Shown: positions 1 to 8,966, counted from the first letter of the stretch. The stretch is 64,000 bases of DNA from Verrucomicrobia bacterium LW23 (GCA_003054695.1 QAZA01000045.1:879956-943955); one strand, 5' to 3'. Notes: generated by a model not told the origin, from the sequence alone. A program made the numbers and translations.

Positions 1-1559
1 AGGCCGTTATCAGCGGCGACTTTACGGTGGAGGAGGCGCAGGAGCTTGCGTCCTCGCTGATGAACCCGCTGGAATCTCCGGTCAAGATCATCGATCGCCG
101 CTATGTGGATGCCTCTCTCGGTGCGGACTCGGTGCGATCCGGCTTTACCGCGGGCATCATCGCCACGCTGGGCGTTATTGCGTACATGGTGGTGTACTAC
201 CGCGTGGCGGGCGCGATCTCCGTGGTGGCGCTCTTCGCTAACATCGTGCTGCTGTTTGGGTTGCTGACGCAGTTCCAGTTTACGCTCACGCTGCCGGGTA
301 TCGCCGGCGTGGTGCTGACCATCGGTATGGCGGTGGACGCCAACGTGCTGATTTACGAGCGCATACGGGACGAACAGGCGGCGGGCAAACCGCTTAGCCA
401 CGCCATCGACGCCGGCTTCGACCGCGCGTTCAGCGCCATCCTGGACTCCAACGTAACAACCCTGATTCCCGCCGTCATCCTGGCCCTGCTGGGCAGCGGC
501 CCGCTGCGCGGCTTTGCAATGACCCTGACGCTCGGTATCGTGGCGAATCTCTTCGCGGCTATTGTTGTCAGCCGCAATTGCTTTGACTGGCTGCTTGCCA
601 CCAAAAAGCTTGAGCGCATTACCATGATGCAGTTCCTCGCCAACCCCACGTACGACTTCCTGAAGTACCGCTGGCAGGGCATCTTTGCCTCCGTGGCAGT
701 GCTGGCGCTGGGCTGCGCCTTTGCCTACATCAACTCCAAAACGCTGCTGGGCATCGACTTTGTCGGCGGCAGCAGCCTGGTGCTGAAGTTTGAGAAACCG
801 GTTGAAACCGACGCCATCCGCAAGGCGCTGACCGACGCCGGCATCAGCTCCGGCCTGGTGCAGTATGGCGGCGATATAAGAGACCGCGTGCTGCAGGTGC
901 AGACGGAAAGCGGCAAGGGGGACGCGGCGGAAAAGCTGCTCATCGAGAAGTTCCCGGACGCGAAGTTTAAGCACGGCAGCCTGGAGGAAGTCGGCCCCGC
1001 CTTCGGCCGCGAGCTGGCGCAGCGCGCCTTGCTGGCGCTGAGCCTCGGCCTCATCGGCATCCTGGTCTACAGCGCCATCCGCTTTGAGTGGAGCTTTGCG
1101 ATCGCCGCGACAATCGGCCAGATTCACGACGTGCTGATCGCACTGAGCTTCATGGCCATCCTTAACCGCGAGCTCAACCTCACGCTCGTCGGCGCGTTCC
1201 TCACCATCGCGGGTTACTCGATCAACGACAAGATCGTGGTGTTCGACCGCATCCGCGAAGGCATCGCGGCCAACGAGAAGGGTACGTTCTACGAGATCAT
1301 CAACCGCAGTCTGAACCTCACGCTGGCGCGCACCATCCTCACGGGCGGCTCGTGCGTCATCGCGTGCCTTGCGCTGATTTTCTTCGGCGGCCAGGTTATC
1401 CACGACTTCTCCGTGGCGATGCTCATCGGTATCCTCTCCGGTATCTACAGCTCGCACTTCACCTCCCCCGTCATCGCCTGGTGGCTGGACAGCTACCGCG
1501 ACCGCGTGGCCGCCGAAACCGGCCACAAAGGCAACACGGCGGAGACGATGCCCGCGTAA
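1..1559 (+). CDS. secDF: Protein translocase subunit SecDF (fused), 5' end missing
   Basis: Proton-driven accessory subunit of the Sec translocon in the inner membrane, which helps pull secreted proteins out of SecYEG. The frame is open from base 3, so the gene begins left of the window; about 518 residues remain. Counting from the in-frame GTG at 27, the end of the SecD periplasmic domain is followed by the SecD membrane signature VDANVLIYERIR (residues 103-114). A new SecF half begins near residue 200, with IDFVGGSS (243-250) and the SecF signature GYSINDKIVVFDRIRE (396-411). Having both signatures in one frame shows a SecD-SecF fusion, as in Bacillus and many PVC bacteria. No other sec gene is visible. 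Assignment is firm; only the N-terminus is unknown. Confidence 0.95.
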   Translation, partial: AVISGDFTVEEAQELASSLMNPLESPVKIIDRRYVDASLGADSVRSGFTAGIIATLGVIAYMVVYYRVAGAISVVALFANIVLLFGLLTQFQFTLTLPGIAGVVLTIGMAVDANVLIYERIRDEQAAGKPLSHAIDAGFDRAFSAILDSNVTTLIPAVILALLGSGPLRGFAMTLTLGIVANLFAAIVVSRNCFDWLLATKKLERITMMQFLANPTYDFLKYRWQGIFASVAVLALGCAFAYINSKTLLGIDFVGGSSLVLKFEKPVETDAIRKALTDAGISSGLVQYGGDIRDRVLQVQTESGKGDAAEKLLIEKFPDAKFKHGSLEEVGPAFGRELAQRALLALSLGLIGILVYSAIRFEWSFAIAATIGQIHDVLIALSFMAILNRELNLTLVGAFLTIAGYSINDKIVVFDRIREGIAANEKGTFYEIINRSLNLTLARTILTGGSCVIACLALIFFGGQVIHDFSVAMLIGILSGIYSSHFTSPVIAWWLDSYRDRVAAETGHKGNTAETMPA

Positions 1560-1860
1560 AGACTTGCTGCATAGGGGAGTTTATTCAGCCACGAATAGCG
1601 GAGGGGATGAGGGTTCGAGGGATGAATCACTCCCCCTCGCAGACAACAGATTTGGCCAGGGGGGACAAAGCCGCCAGGGGCGGATGGACGGATAGACAGA
1701 AATAAATCTCCCCCCCCGTCGACGACATCCCGCCCCTCTCCCCCGATTTGTGATTTGCATTGCCGCCGTTTGCGGCTATCCTCCTGCCTCCTGTTTTCAG
1801 CTGTCCTCCCCCAGAAATAGCCTACCGCCGTGATGGCGCGAGGCCCAACTTATTGTCCCT
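1560..1860. other. Intergenic spacer between secDF and obg
   Basis: About 300 bases with no convincing gene. Around 1588-1640 it holds a degenerate half of the CACGAAT-type repeat seen elsewhere in the window (cacgaatagcggaggggatg) without a matching second arm. No terminator with a T run was recognised after secDF. No clear Shine-Dalgarno sequence precedes the obg ATG. Confidence 0.5.
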
Positions 1861-2994
1861 ATGTTTGTTGATTGCGTACGTATTTTTGCCCGGGCCGGGA
1901 ACGGCGGGCGCGGCGGTTTGTCCTTTTTGCGCGAGAAAAATCGCCCCGACGGCGGGCCCGACGGCGGCAATGGCGGCAAGGGCGGGGACGTTATCCTGAA
2001 AGTGGACTCCAATATCAACAACCTGGAGGCCCTGAAATACCACCCCCACCAGTTTGCCAAACATGGCCAAAACGGCATGGGCCGGCAAATGTACGGCCGC
2101 GGTGGCGACAACTGCGTGATCCCCGTGCCGCCCGGCACTGTTATCTCCGTGCTGCTCAGGGGCGACAGCGCCAGCGTTGGCAACCCCAACAGCGTGCACG
2201 AGCAAGACCTGATGCCCAGCGACGCCGCCATTACCGGCGAGATCGAGCCCCGCATCATTGCCGACCTTACCGAGGACGGGCAAACTTTTGTGCTATGCAA
2301 GGGCGGCATCGGCGGCCGCGGCAACATGCACTTTAAAAGCAGCACCAACCAGGCCCCGCGCCGGTACGAGGACGGCGTGAAGGGCGAGGCCGGCCAGTTT
2401 CAGCTGGAGCTCAAGTCCATCGCCGACATCGGCCTGGTGGGCTACCCCAACGCCGGAAAGTCCACGCTGCTGACTGCCCTCTCCAACGCACGCCCCAAAA
2501 TCGCGCCCTACCCCTTCACCACGCTCTCGCCGATGATCGGCATCGTGGAGTACCCCGGCGACTTTGCCCGCCTCTCCGTGGCGGACATCCCCGGCATTAT
2601 CGAGGGCGCGCACGCCGGCGTGGGCCTGGGGCACGACTTCCTGCGCCACATCGAGCGCTGCCGCCTGCTGCTCTTCGTCATCGATATGTCCGGCAGCGAA
2701 GGCCGCGACCCGCGCGACGACTACGCCCAGCTGCGCAAGGAGATCCGCCTCTACCACAGCGGCCTGGCCCAGCGTCCCTACCTCATCGTGGCCAACAAGA
2801 TGGACGAGGAAGCCTCCGCCGAGAACCTGAAAGCTTTCCGCCAGCGCGTCCGCCGCGCCGTCATCCCTATCTCCGCGGGCGTCGGCGAAGGCATCGAGAC
2901 CCTGAAGGAGCGCCTCAAAGCCGCCGTCGAGAAGCTGCAACTGCAACAGGCCGGAACCGAAACCGGCGACGACGAGGCTATCGACGAAGCATAA
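1861..2994 (+). CDS. obg: Obg family GTPase
   Basis: Essential ribosome-associated GTPase that acts in 50S subunit maturation and stress control. The 377-residue protein has the glycine-rich Obg fold at residues 1-185 (repeated GG-x-GG-x-GG around 14-42 and 148-153). The G domain follows: G1 GYPNAGKS (194-201), G3 DIPG (242-245) with the Obg-type IIEGAHAGVGLGHDFLRH, G4 NKMD (312-315) and G5 SAG (338-340). The protein ends soon after the G domain, so there is no C-terminal OCT domain; this short form is common outside Firmicutes. The Obg domain carries a modest insertion around residues 98-122. The ATG at 1861 begins the conserved MFVD N-terminus, which fixes the start. Confidence 0.96.
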   Translation: MFVDCVRIFARAGNGGRGGLSFLREKNRPDGGPDGGNGGKGGDVILKVDSNINNLEALKYHPHQFAKHGQNGMGRQMYGRGGDNCVIPVPPGTVISVLLRGDSASVGNPNSVHEQDLMPSDAAITGEIEPRIIADLTEDGQTFVLCKGGIGGRGNMHFKSSTNQAPRRYEDGVKGEAGQFQLELKSIADIGLVGYPNAGKSTLLTALSNARPKIAPYPFTTLSPMIGIVEYPGDFARLSVADIPGIIEGAHAGVGLGHDFLRHIERCRLLLFVIDMSGSEGRDPRDDYAQLRKEIRLYHSGLAQRPYLIVANKMDEEASAENLKAFRQRVRRAVIPISAGVGEGIETLKERLKAAVEKLQLQQAGTETGDDEAIDEA

Positions 2995-3042
2995 CCGGCT
3001 GGCGGAACCGCGGAGCGCGCACGCCACCCCTGCTTTCTGTCC

Positions 3043-4035
3043 CTACTTGAGCAGCGCCTCCTCAAAGGATTTAAGCGCGGCGTGGGCGGATTCGGGCCGC
3101 TCGGCGGGGGTAAGGGCAAGGAGACGCATCACCCACTGCGCCACGGACTTACGTAGCGGTGTCTTCACCTCCTCCAGGCTCATGACGTTGTGGTGCAGGT
3201 GCGCCATCATTACGTCCGCATTGGTGGGGCCGGTGAAGGGGAGGTTGCCGGCGGCGCACTGGTACAGCACGCAGCCGAGTGCGTAGAGGTCTGTCCGCGC
3301 TGTAAACGGTTGGCGGTTAAACTGTTCCGGGGCCATCGTGTAGATGGAGCCAAAGAGCGTCACTTTGCCTTTCAGCAGTGGCAGGCGCGATGTTTCGTGC
3401 TGCGGGGGCAGCCGGCGCTCGGCCAGCGTAAAGTCGAATAGCCGCGAGCGGTAGGACTGCACGCCGGCGCGACTGAGCATGATGTTCTCGGCCTTGATGT
3501 CCTTGTGGAAATAGCCGCACGCGTGCGCCTCGTGCAGGCCGGCCAGGGTGTGGCGCGTTACATCGATAAAATCGCGCAGCGGCAACGGGCCCTTTTGCTT
3601 CAGGTGATCGGCAAGTGTAACGCCCTCAAGCAGTTCCATCACACAATAGAGGCCGTCATTGTCCGCCGCCAGGTCGTGGTAAGTCACCAGACCGGGGTGA
3701 TTCCAGCCGGGCGTGCCGCCGACGGGCGTCCAGCGCCGGTTATCTTTCTCCGCCGGCTCGATGTAGCGCTTGAACGCAACAAACTGCTGTCGCCGGTCGT
3801 CCCACGCCTTAAAGACACGGCCGTTGCCGCCTTGTCCAAGCAGTTGATGGAGTTGATATTGCAAGTTGCGCTGGGGGCGAATGGTGCGCGCGGCTCGAGG
3901 CTCGCCGCCGCCGGGGTGATGGTCGATCGCCGCCAACGCCGCGGAACAACTGCGTGAGGGCGGCCCAACAGGTAAGGGCACCGCAGCATGCGATCCGGGC
4001 GCGTTCATAGTGTTATGAACAGCCCCGGGCCGCAA
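3043..4035 (-). CDS. Hanks-type serine/threonine protein kinase with a DFT motif
   Basis: Probable cytoplasmic Ser/Thr kinase of 330 residues with no membrane segment or sensor domain. Visible kinase motifs are the glycine loop GQGGNGRVF (67-75), VAFK with the ATP lysine at 89, the catalytic loop HKDIKAEN (177-184) with Asp179 and Asn184, and APE (235-237). The usual DFG magnesium motif reads DFT (201-203). The stretch between Lys89 and HPG at 113 is too short for a normal alpha-C helix, and no obvious salt-bridge glutamate is seen. The core catalytic residues remain, so activity is possible but not assured. Residues 1-55 are low-complexity and the true start may be Met10 (4008). It faces away from obg and ends 48 bases after it. 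Substrates are unknown. Confidence 0.85.
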   Translation of the reverse strand: MRPGAVHNTMNAPGSHAAVPLPVGPPSRSCSAALAAIDHHPGGGEPRAARTIRPQRNLQYQLHQLLGQGGNGRVFKAWDDRRQQFVAFKRYIEPAEKDNRRWTPVGGTPGWNHPGLVTYHDLAADNDGLYCVMELLEGVTLADHLKQKGPLPLRDFIDVTRHTLAGLHEAHACGYFHKDIKAENIMLSRAGVQSYRSRLFDFTLAERRLPPQHETSRLPLLKGKVTLFGSIYTMAPEQFNRQPFTARTDLYALGCVLYQCAAGNLPFTGPTNADVMMAHLHHNVMSLEEVKTPLRKSVAQWVMRLLALTPAERPESAHAALKSFEEALLK

Positions 4036-4177
4036 TGGTTGCGGTGCCTGTGCTATTTAGCCGCAAATTATCGCCGTGAAAAGCGCGACCTGACGAAAAT
4101 CTCTGCAAACGCAAGCACTTGCGTAGCGCGACCGGCGTTTGTGACGCCCCCGCCGCGCGCATCCCCCCAGGTCCGGA

Positions 4178-5068
4178 TCAGCCCCGGTACTTGCCGATGA
4201 TCAGATCCAGCTTCGCCGCCGTCTCCGCAGGCCAGTGGGCCGGCTGGGTAAGGATGGCGTTTTTGAGCGCGGTGTGGGAGGGGCAGGGGCCCAGCGCGGC
4301 AATCTTCGGGATCGCCTTGAGCAGCACCTGCTGCGAGAGCGCGGTGTTTTTGCGCAGCCAGCCGATGACCGACTCGACGGTGACCGAGTCGTGCTCCGGG
4401 TGCCAGCAGTCGTAATCCGTGACCATGGCCATGGTTGCGTAGGCCATCTCGGCCTCCCGCGCCAGCTTGGCCTCCACCACGTTCGTCATGCCAATGATGT
4501 CGTAACCGGCGGCTCGGTAGGTGTTGCTCTCCGCCAGGGTGGAGAACTGCGGGCCCTCCATATTAACGTAAGTGCCTCCCTTATGCACAGTTGCGCCGGC
4601 TTCCAGGGAGGCGTCGTAAAGCGCCTCCTGCAGCAGGTGGCTCACCGGGTGGGCAAAGGCGATGTGCGCCACAATGCCGCGCCCAAAAAAAGTGCAAGGG
4701 GCGCGGCCTTTGGTGCGGTCCACAAACTGGTCGGGCAGAACGACATGGCCGGGCGCCTTCTCCTCGCGCAGGGAGCCCACGGCGCTGATGCTGATGATCC
4801 ACTCCACACCCAACTGCTTGAGCGCGTGGATGTTGGCGCGGTGCGGAACCTCCGCCGGCAGGTAGCTGTGGTGGCGGCCGTGGCGCGGCAGAAAGGCAAC
4901 CGGCTGGCCGGCCAGCGTGCCGATGCGGATCTTGTCCGAAGGCGCGCCAAAGGGCGTGTGCATCTCCCGATCTTCCTGAAGCTCAAAGGCTTCCAGATTG
5001 TACAGCCCGCTCCCGCCAATGCAGGCGATCTTGACTTTGGGCAACGTGGAATCGCTAAGGGAACTCAT
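4178..5068 (-). CDS. mtnP: S-methyl-5'-thioadenosine phosphorylase
   Basis: Cytoplasmic enzyme that splits 5'-methylthioadenosine with phosphate into adenine and 5-methylthioribose-1-phosphate, the first step of methionine salvage. The 296-residue product matches family length. Motifs: GGSGLY (18-23), the phosphate-binding PRHGRHH (61-67), SAVGSL (95-100), the substrate loop YVNMEGPQFST (167-177), and near 192-222 the family signature GMTN-VVEA-KLARE ending VTDYDCW. A longer frame reaches 5284, but its extra 72 residues look non-coding and overlap the divergent gene at 5270, so the ATG at 5068 (MSSLSDS) is preferred. No other methionine-salvage gene is nearby, so it appears to be transcribed alone. 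Confidence 0.94.
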   Translation of the reverse strand: MSSLSDSTLPKVKIACIGGSGLYNLEAFELQEDREMHTPFGAPSDKIRIGTLAGQPVAFLPRHGRHHSYLPAEVPHRANIHALKQLGVEWIISISAVGSLREEKAPGHVVLPDQFVDRTKGRAPCTFFGRGIVAHIAFAHPVSHLLQEALYDASLEAGATVHKGGTYVNMEGPQFSTLAESNTYRAAGYDIIGMTNVVEAKLAREAEMAYATMAMVTDYDCWHPEHDSVTVESVIGWLRKNTALSQQVLLKAIPKIAALGPCPSHTALKNAILTQPAHWPAETAAKLDLIIGKYRG

Positions 5069-5269
5069 AGTGTGGGTAAGGCTGGCAAGGGGTGCGGACC
5101 GGAAGCGGCGCGCCGGGGCGGGGCCGCGGGTCGATTCGAAGTGAGGGCCTGTTGTAGGCGCAAATCTCCCCGCGGGCCAAGGAAATTTCTCGCGACAGAC
5201 GGCGCCGCACGGGTTATGTTGCGGGCGAACGAGTGAGGGCAGCGCGGCAAGGCATCCCATTCCACGCCC

Positions 5270-5533
5270 ATGAATAAACAGCAACTCCTTGAGCTACAAC
5301 AGGAAGCAGCAGTCCAGCGCGGCGAGCTCCGCGTGGAAGTACGCGCCTGGAGGGGCGAGATCGACGGCCTGGTAAAAGGCGCCGACCGCGGCACGCCGCC
5401 AACCTGGATGCGCATCATCGACCTTGCCGCCCCGTTCATCGCCGCGGTGCCCGTGCGCTACGTCACCCCCTGGCCGCAGCGCCTTCTCCTCGCGTTCCAG
5501 ATCTGGCAGCAATCCCTGCGCGGCAGGAAGTAG
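5270..5533 (+). CDS. Small hypothetical protein, 87 residues
   Basis: Not recognised. The ATG at 5270 opens an 87-residue frame that is divergent from mtnP and ends 16 bases before the convergent isomerase gene. The N-terminal half is rich in Gln, Glu and Arg and probably helical (MNKQQLLELQQEAAVQRGEL). The C-terminal half has a hydrophobic stretch (IIDLAAPFIAAVPVRYV) and a basic tail (SLRGRK). The amino-acid make-up is balanced, unlike the Arg/Pro-rich shadow frames of this GC-rich DNA, which favours a real gene. No signal peptide is clear. Function cannot be assigned. Confidence 0.6.
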   Translation: MNKQQLLELQQEAAVQRGELRVEVRAWRGEIDGLVKGADRGTPPTWMRIIDLAAPFIAAVPVRYVTPWPQRLLLAFQIWQQSLRGRK

Positions 5534-5549
5534 GCGCTCTCAAATCGCG

Positions 5550-6422
5550 TTAAGCCACGGCACCCGTCGCCGCGGCAAGCACGGCGCTGAGGCGGCGGCC
5601 GTACTCCACGTAGCTGCGGAACGCGGTGTCCTCGCCGGCGGCGACGGCTTCGGCGTAGCTCGCTTCCTTCTTGGCGACGTCGTGAATATGGGGCTCGATG
5701 GAGACGTAGCCGCGGTAGCCGGTTTCCAGCAGTTGACGGAGCGTTTCCTCCACGCAGCTGTGGCCTTCGTCGGGCCAGGCATGGCGGCCGGCGGGGCCGG
5801 TGTGGGCCTTGATGTGCACGTAGGCGATGTGCGGGCGGGCGGCCTGGTACCACTCCCACGTGTTGGTGTGCCCGTGCGATGCGGGGTTGCCCGTATCGTA
5901 CACCGCCTTTACGGCGGGGCTGTCGACGCGCTCGAAATACTCGGCGTAATGCCTGGGGGAGAGGCACGCCCAGCCGTCGCAGTTCTCCACCAGCAGTATG
6001 GCGCCGCCGTCCTGCGCTATCTTGCCCAGTTCGCGCATGCGGCGTATCGATTCATCGCCCCAGGCGCTCTGCTCCAGCCCGTTGTTGGGGTAGCTCATCA
6101 CGCGGATGTAAGGCGTGCGAAAATGCTGAAGGCGGGGGATGGCGCGGCGCAACGGGTCGACAGACTTCTCGAACGGATCGGTGATTCTCGTGGACCAGTT
6201 GGCGATGGGCGAGGCCAGGCCGGAGACGCTCAGCCCCGCGTCGGCAAGCGCGGCGCTTACCGCCTCAAAGCGCTCTTCGGGCAGGTCGATGATGGAGGTG
6301 CCGTCCACGTTGCGAAGCTCGATATACTTCCAGCCCAACTCTTTATGCGCGGCTATCTGCCGCTCGATGGGCTTGCCGGCCTCGTCGGCAATGCCCGACA
6401 AGGCAAAAGGGGATTCATGCAT
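5550..6422 (-). CDS. Sugar phosphate isomerase/epimerase family TIM-barrel protein
   Basis: Predicted cytosolic metal-dependent isomerase or epimerase of the AP-endonuclease-2 / xylose-isomerase-like TIM-barrel superfamily, which acts on keto-sugars, inositols or hydroxypyruvate-like substrates. Of 290 residues. The N-terminus has GIADEAG followed by a helix-strand WKYIELRNVDG. The C-terminal half carries the expected metal-ligand positions: VENCDG (Glu), VYDTGN (Asp), YVHIKA (His) and SIEPH (Glu). The ATG at 6422 (MHESPFALSG) is preferred over a start 63 bases upstream because the extra residues are not family-like. It is the last gene of the leftward cluster with Rieske, amidohydrolase and IclR genes, but the 430-base palindromic spacer upstream may uncouple it. 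The exact substrate cannot be read. Confidence 0.85.
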   Translation of the reverse strand: MHESPFALSGIADEAGKPIERQIAAHKELGWKYIELRNVDGTSIIDLPEERFEAVSAALADAGLSVSGLASPIANWSTRITDPFEKSVDPLRRAIPRLQHFRTPYIRVMSYPNNGLEQSAWGDESIRRMRELGKIAQDGGAILLVENCDGWACLSPRHYAEYFERVDSPAVKAVYDTGNPASHGHTNTWEWYQAARPHIAYVHIKAHTGPAGRHAWPDEGHSCVEETLRQLLETGYRGYVSIEPHIHDVAKKEASYAEAVAAGEDTAFRSYVEYGRRLSAVLAAATGAVA

Positions 6423-6506
6423 GACCGGCGATTGTCCGCATGTGAGCCAATGGTGGCAATCCTTTTTATGTGGGCTCGATCGCAATGGGGAGAGGGGGAG
6501 TATTTC

Positions 6507-6824
6507 ACCACGAATAACACGAATAGGGCAGAGGGGGAGGAATGGGGAGAGATGACAGCGGGTCTGGAAATCCTAAACCCCTCCCCCCTTCGCGAACTTT
6601 GCGTCCTTTGCGTCCTTTGCGCGAAAACCACCCATTCGCGGTGGCCCACGTTCAACCGAGGTCCAACACAACAACGGTTTTCGCGCAAAGGACGCTAAGG
6701 ACGCAAAGTTCGCGAAGGGGGGAGGCTGAAGTATTGCAAATCAGGGAATCAGGTTCATCTCAGCCACCCTATTTCCCCATTCCTCCCCTCCGCCATATTC
6801 GTGTTATTCGCGTTGTTCGCGGTT
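6507..6824. repeat. Nested double palindrome (family A, copy 1)
   Basis: Two inverted repeats, one inside the other. Outer arms are 6507-6548 (starts accacgaataacacgaatag) and 6774-6824 (ends gtgttattcgcg...ggt). Inner arms are about 48 bases each, 6581-6630 (core cgcgaactttgcgtccttt) and 6676-6724 (core aaaggacgctaaggacgcaa), nearly perfect complements around a loop of about 45 bases. The inner arm itself repeats a gcgtccttt unit. It fills the spacer between the Rieske gene end and the isomerase start. The same two-level design recurs at 36691-37035. No open frame or transposase lies inside. Confidence 0.9.
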
Positions 6825-6852
6825 AAACCATCCCCGGGCTCCCGGCCCCGCG

Positions 6853-7581
6853 CTACACGTACACCATCACCACGCTGTCCACGACGCCTACCGGGTAGGT
6901 CTCCACGGCTTCGGCGTTGACGCCCAGGGCGGCGCTGCTGCCGGGGGGGCGATCGCAGTGGCCGGCGTGCAGGTGGTCGTCGCTATGCGCGGGGCACTCG
7001 GGCACGGAGGGCGCTGGGGCTTCGGCGGAGAGCTCGGGCGGGGCGACGCTGACCGGGTAGGCGCGGGTGCGCACTTTGTGGGGATTAAAGATGCTGCGGC
7101 CGGTGGTGATATCAAACTCCCACGCATGCCAGGGGCAGCGCACGATTTCGCCGTCGCGCTCCCACTGGTATTCGCCGGGTTTGGTGCCCATCTTCATGGT
7201 GCCGGTAACGCGACCGGCGCACAGCGGGGCCAGCTGGTGCGGGCAGATGTTAAGCAGCGCATAAAAGCGTCCGCCGCGCAGATGGAAGATGCCGATGGAT
7301 TTGCTCCCCACCTGCACAATCTTGCGCCCGCCTTCGGGAATCTCGCTCACGCGACACACCACGTGCCCCTGCTTGCCCTCTGCGGCGGGCGGCGGCGGCT
7401 GCACAATCGGCGCCGATGCCGCGGCGGTGGGTGCGGGGGGCGCGGCAGAGGCGGGCTGATTCAGCGTTGCCAGGTCCACCCCGGCGGCCATCGCCTCGTG
7501 GACGGACATCTGTTGCTGCTGCGGGTGTTTCGCGCCCTCCGCCGTTGCGGAGGGCGCAGCTTCTGTTGTAGGGCTACTCAT
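6853..7581 (-). CDS. Rieske [2Fe-2S] domain protein
   Basis: Predicted soluble electron-transfer protein of 242 residues carrying a Rieske 2Fe-2S cluster. The ligands are visible: CPH at 113-115 and CPWH at 149-152, giving the C-x-H ... C-x-x-H pattern, inside a typical fold (GIFHLRGGRFYALLNICPH ... GEIVRCPWHAWEFDITTG). Residues 1-70 are Ala/Pro/Gln-rich and probably disordered. No oxygenase catalytic domain is fused, so it is more likely a ferredoxin or oxygenase partner than a terminal oxygenase. It starts 27 bases after the amidohydrolase stop, so the two are likely co-transcribed and may act in one pathway. The C-terminus (about 175-242) has no recognised domain. Confidence 0.87.
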   Translation of the reverse strand: MSSPTTEAAPSATAEGAKHPQQQQMSVHEAMAAGVDLATLNQPASAAPPAPTAAASAPIVQPPPPAAEGKQGHVVCRVSEIPEGGRKIVQVGSKSIGIFHLRGGRFYALLNICPHQLAPLCAGRVTGTMKMGTKPGEYQWERDGEIVRCPWHAWEFDITTGRSIFNPHKVRTRAYPVSVAPPELSAEAPAPSVPECPAHSDDHLHAGHCDRPPGSSAALGVNAEAVETYPVGVVDSVVMVYV

Positions 7582-7608
7582 GGCTGTAAGATGTTGCAGG
7601 TAAGCGCC

Positions 7609-8709
7609 TTAAGCCAACGCCGGCTCCAGCACGCTCGGTTGAGATTCGGGCTTTTTGGGCAGCTCGATTTTCGGTCCCAGCCTGTCGCCGTACAGTTCCT
7701 CGGCGTTGGCGTGGTAGATGCGTTCGGCCAGCTTTTTGGGCAGGCGCGGCAGGCCGTGGGCGGGGGAGTCGTTGTCCCAGTGCGGGTAATCGCTGGAGAA
7801 CATCAGCGTCTTCTCGGCGTGGATCATCTCCATCAGCGCCATAAAGTGCGCATGGTTTTCCGGCTCCTCAATCGGCTGGCTGGTAAAGCGCACGTGGTCG
7901 ATGATGTACTCGCTCGGCAGCTTCTTGATCCACGGCAGCGTGTGGCGTAGCGCCTTCCAGTCCTTGTCCAGCCGCCACAGCACGGCGGGGATCCACGCCA
8001 GGCCGCCTTCCACGGCCAGAAACTTCATTTGCGGAAACTGCTCGAAAACGCCCTCGCACACCAGGCTGGCAATCTGCCCCATGTAGTTTTGGGGGATGCA
8101 GCTGTGCCACTCCAGGTACGTGCTGGGCATGCCGGCGATAAACCCGTTGGCGATGCCTTTGCCCTCCGTGCCCGGGTGCACGCTGATGTGCAGGCCGTGA
8201 TTGAGCGCCTCCTCGTAAATCGGCCAGTAAATGCTGTTGCCCAGGGGGATGCGTGTGGCGCTGGCCATGACGACCTGCACAATCTGCTTGTGCCGGCCCA
8301 GGCGGCGGATCTCCGCCACGGCCGCGTCCGGAAACTGCGGGGTGACGCACAGGGCGCCCAGGTAGCGCGGGCTGTAGTTCAGCCACTTGTCGATAAGCCA
8401 GTCATTGACGGCGGACGAATACGCCGTGGCAATCGCACGGTTGGGGTGGATGCCATACCCCAGCGCACCGCTGGGCAGCAGTACGGATTTCTCTACGCCA
8501 AACGGGTCCATCCAGTGTTCCATCAGGTAGCCTGGATCGGTCGCCGCGCCACCGCCGCCGGGTGGGCGCGCGTCCTCGCGCATAACGCCAATGGGGCTGG
8601 GCCACCAGTTGCCGCCGCCTGTGGGGAGCTTCTGGATGGCCTCCGGCAGGTAAGCTTTGATTGCGCCGTGGTCGTCGGCGGGATGGACGTCGCAGTCGAT
8701 GATTCGCAT
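7609..8709 (-). CDS. Amidohydrolase-2 family metal-dependent hydrolase or decarboxylase
   Basis: TIM-barrel amidohydrolase (family including ACMSD and gamma-resorcylate-type decarboxylases) of 366 residues, cytosolic. The N-terminal metal site is DCDVHP (5-10). A central histidine lies in HISVHPGTEGKG, and the late aspartate in MFSSDYPHWDND. The family acts on aromatic or cyclic substrates by hydrolysis or non-oxidative decarboxylation; the Rieske protein 27 bases downstream and the IclR regulator upstream suggest an aromatic or related catabolic step, but this is inferred. The ATG at 8709 directly precedes the conserved MRIIDCDVHP, fixing the start. A long palindrome (8788-8904) separates it from iclR. 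Confidence 0.88.
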   Translation of the reverse strand: MRIIDCDVHPADDHGAIKAYLPEAIQKLPTGGGNWWPSPIGVMREDARPPGGGGAATDPGYLMEHWMDPFGVEKSVLLPSGALGYGIHPNRAIATAYSSAVNDWLIDKWLNYSPRYLGALCVTPQFPDAAVAEIRRLGRHKQIVQVVMASATRIPLGNSIYWPIYEEALNHGLHISVHPGTEGKGIANGFIAGMPSTYLEWHSCIPQNYMGQIASLVCEGVFEQFPQMKFLAVEGGLAWIPAVLWRLDKDWKALRHTLPWIKKLPSEYIIDHVRFTSQPIEEPENHAHFMALMEMIHAEKTLMFSSDYPHWDNDSPAHGLPRLPKKLAERIYHANAEELYGDRLGPKIELPKKPESQPSVLEPALA

Positions 8710-8787
8710 GGGATGGGGGGATGTTGGGGTGGGGTGGGAGTGTTGGAGGGAAAGGGAAAGCGAAAGGGCTCTTCGGTTTCAGCCATA

Positions 8788-8904
8788 TCCCCTTCTGCCC
8801 TTAGCGGCTTCGTCCCCCTTAGCGTGATAAACTCTGCTTCTGTATCAGCGGGTTAACAGAGTTTATCACGCTAAGGGGGACGAAGCCGCTAAGGGCAGAG
8901 GGGA
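8788..8904. repeat. Long inverted repeat (family B, copy 1)
   Basis: Arms of about 48 bases, 8788-8836 (core cccttagcggcttcgtcccc) and 8857-8904, almost perfect complements around a 20-base loop. It could form a very stable hairpin in the iclR-amidohydrolase spacer. The core CTTAGCGGCTT-YGTCCCCCTT is shared with copies at 24910-25033 and, more diverged, 28851-28958. No T tract follows, so it is not a standard terminator. Confidence 0.92.
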
Positions 8905-8966
8905 ATGGGGAAGGGAATGGATGAAAGGGAGTTGTGCTTCTGGTCCAAATAAACGCCCGCTTCGGC

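Noticed and set aside
5069-5284. Longer mtnP with a 72-residue N-terminal extension
   Set aside because: The extension is unlike the family, overlaps the divergent small gene, and the ATG at 5068 gives the normal enzyme length.
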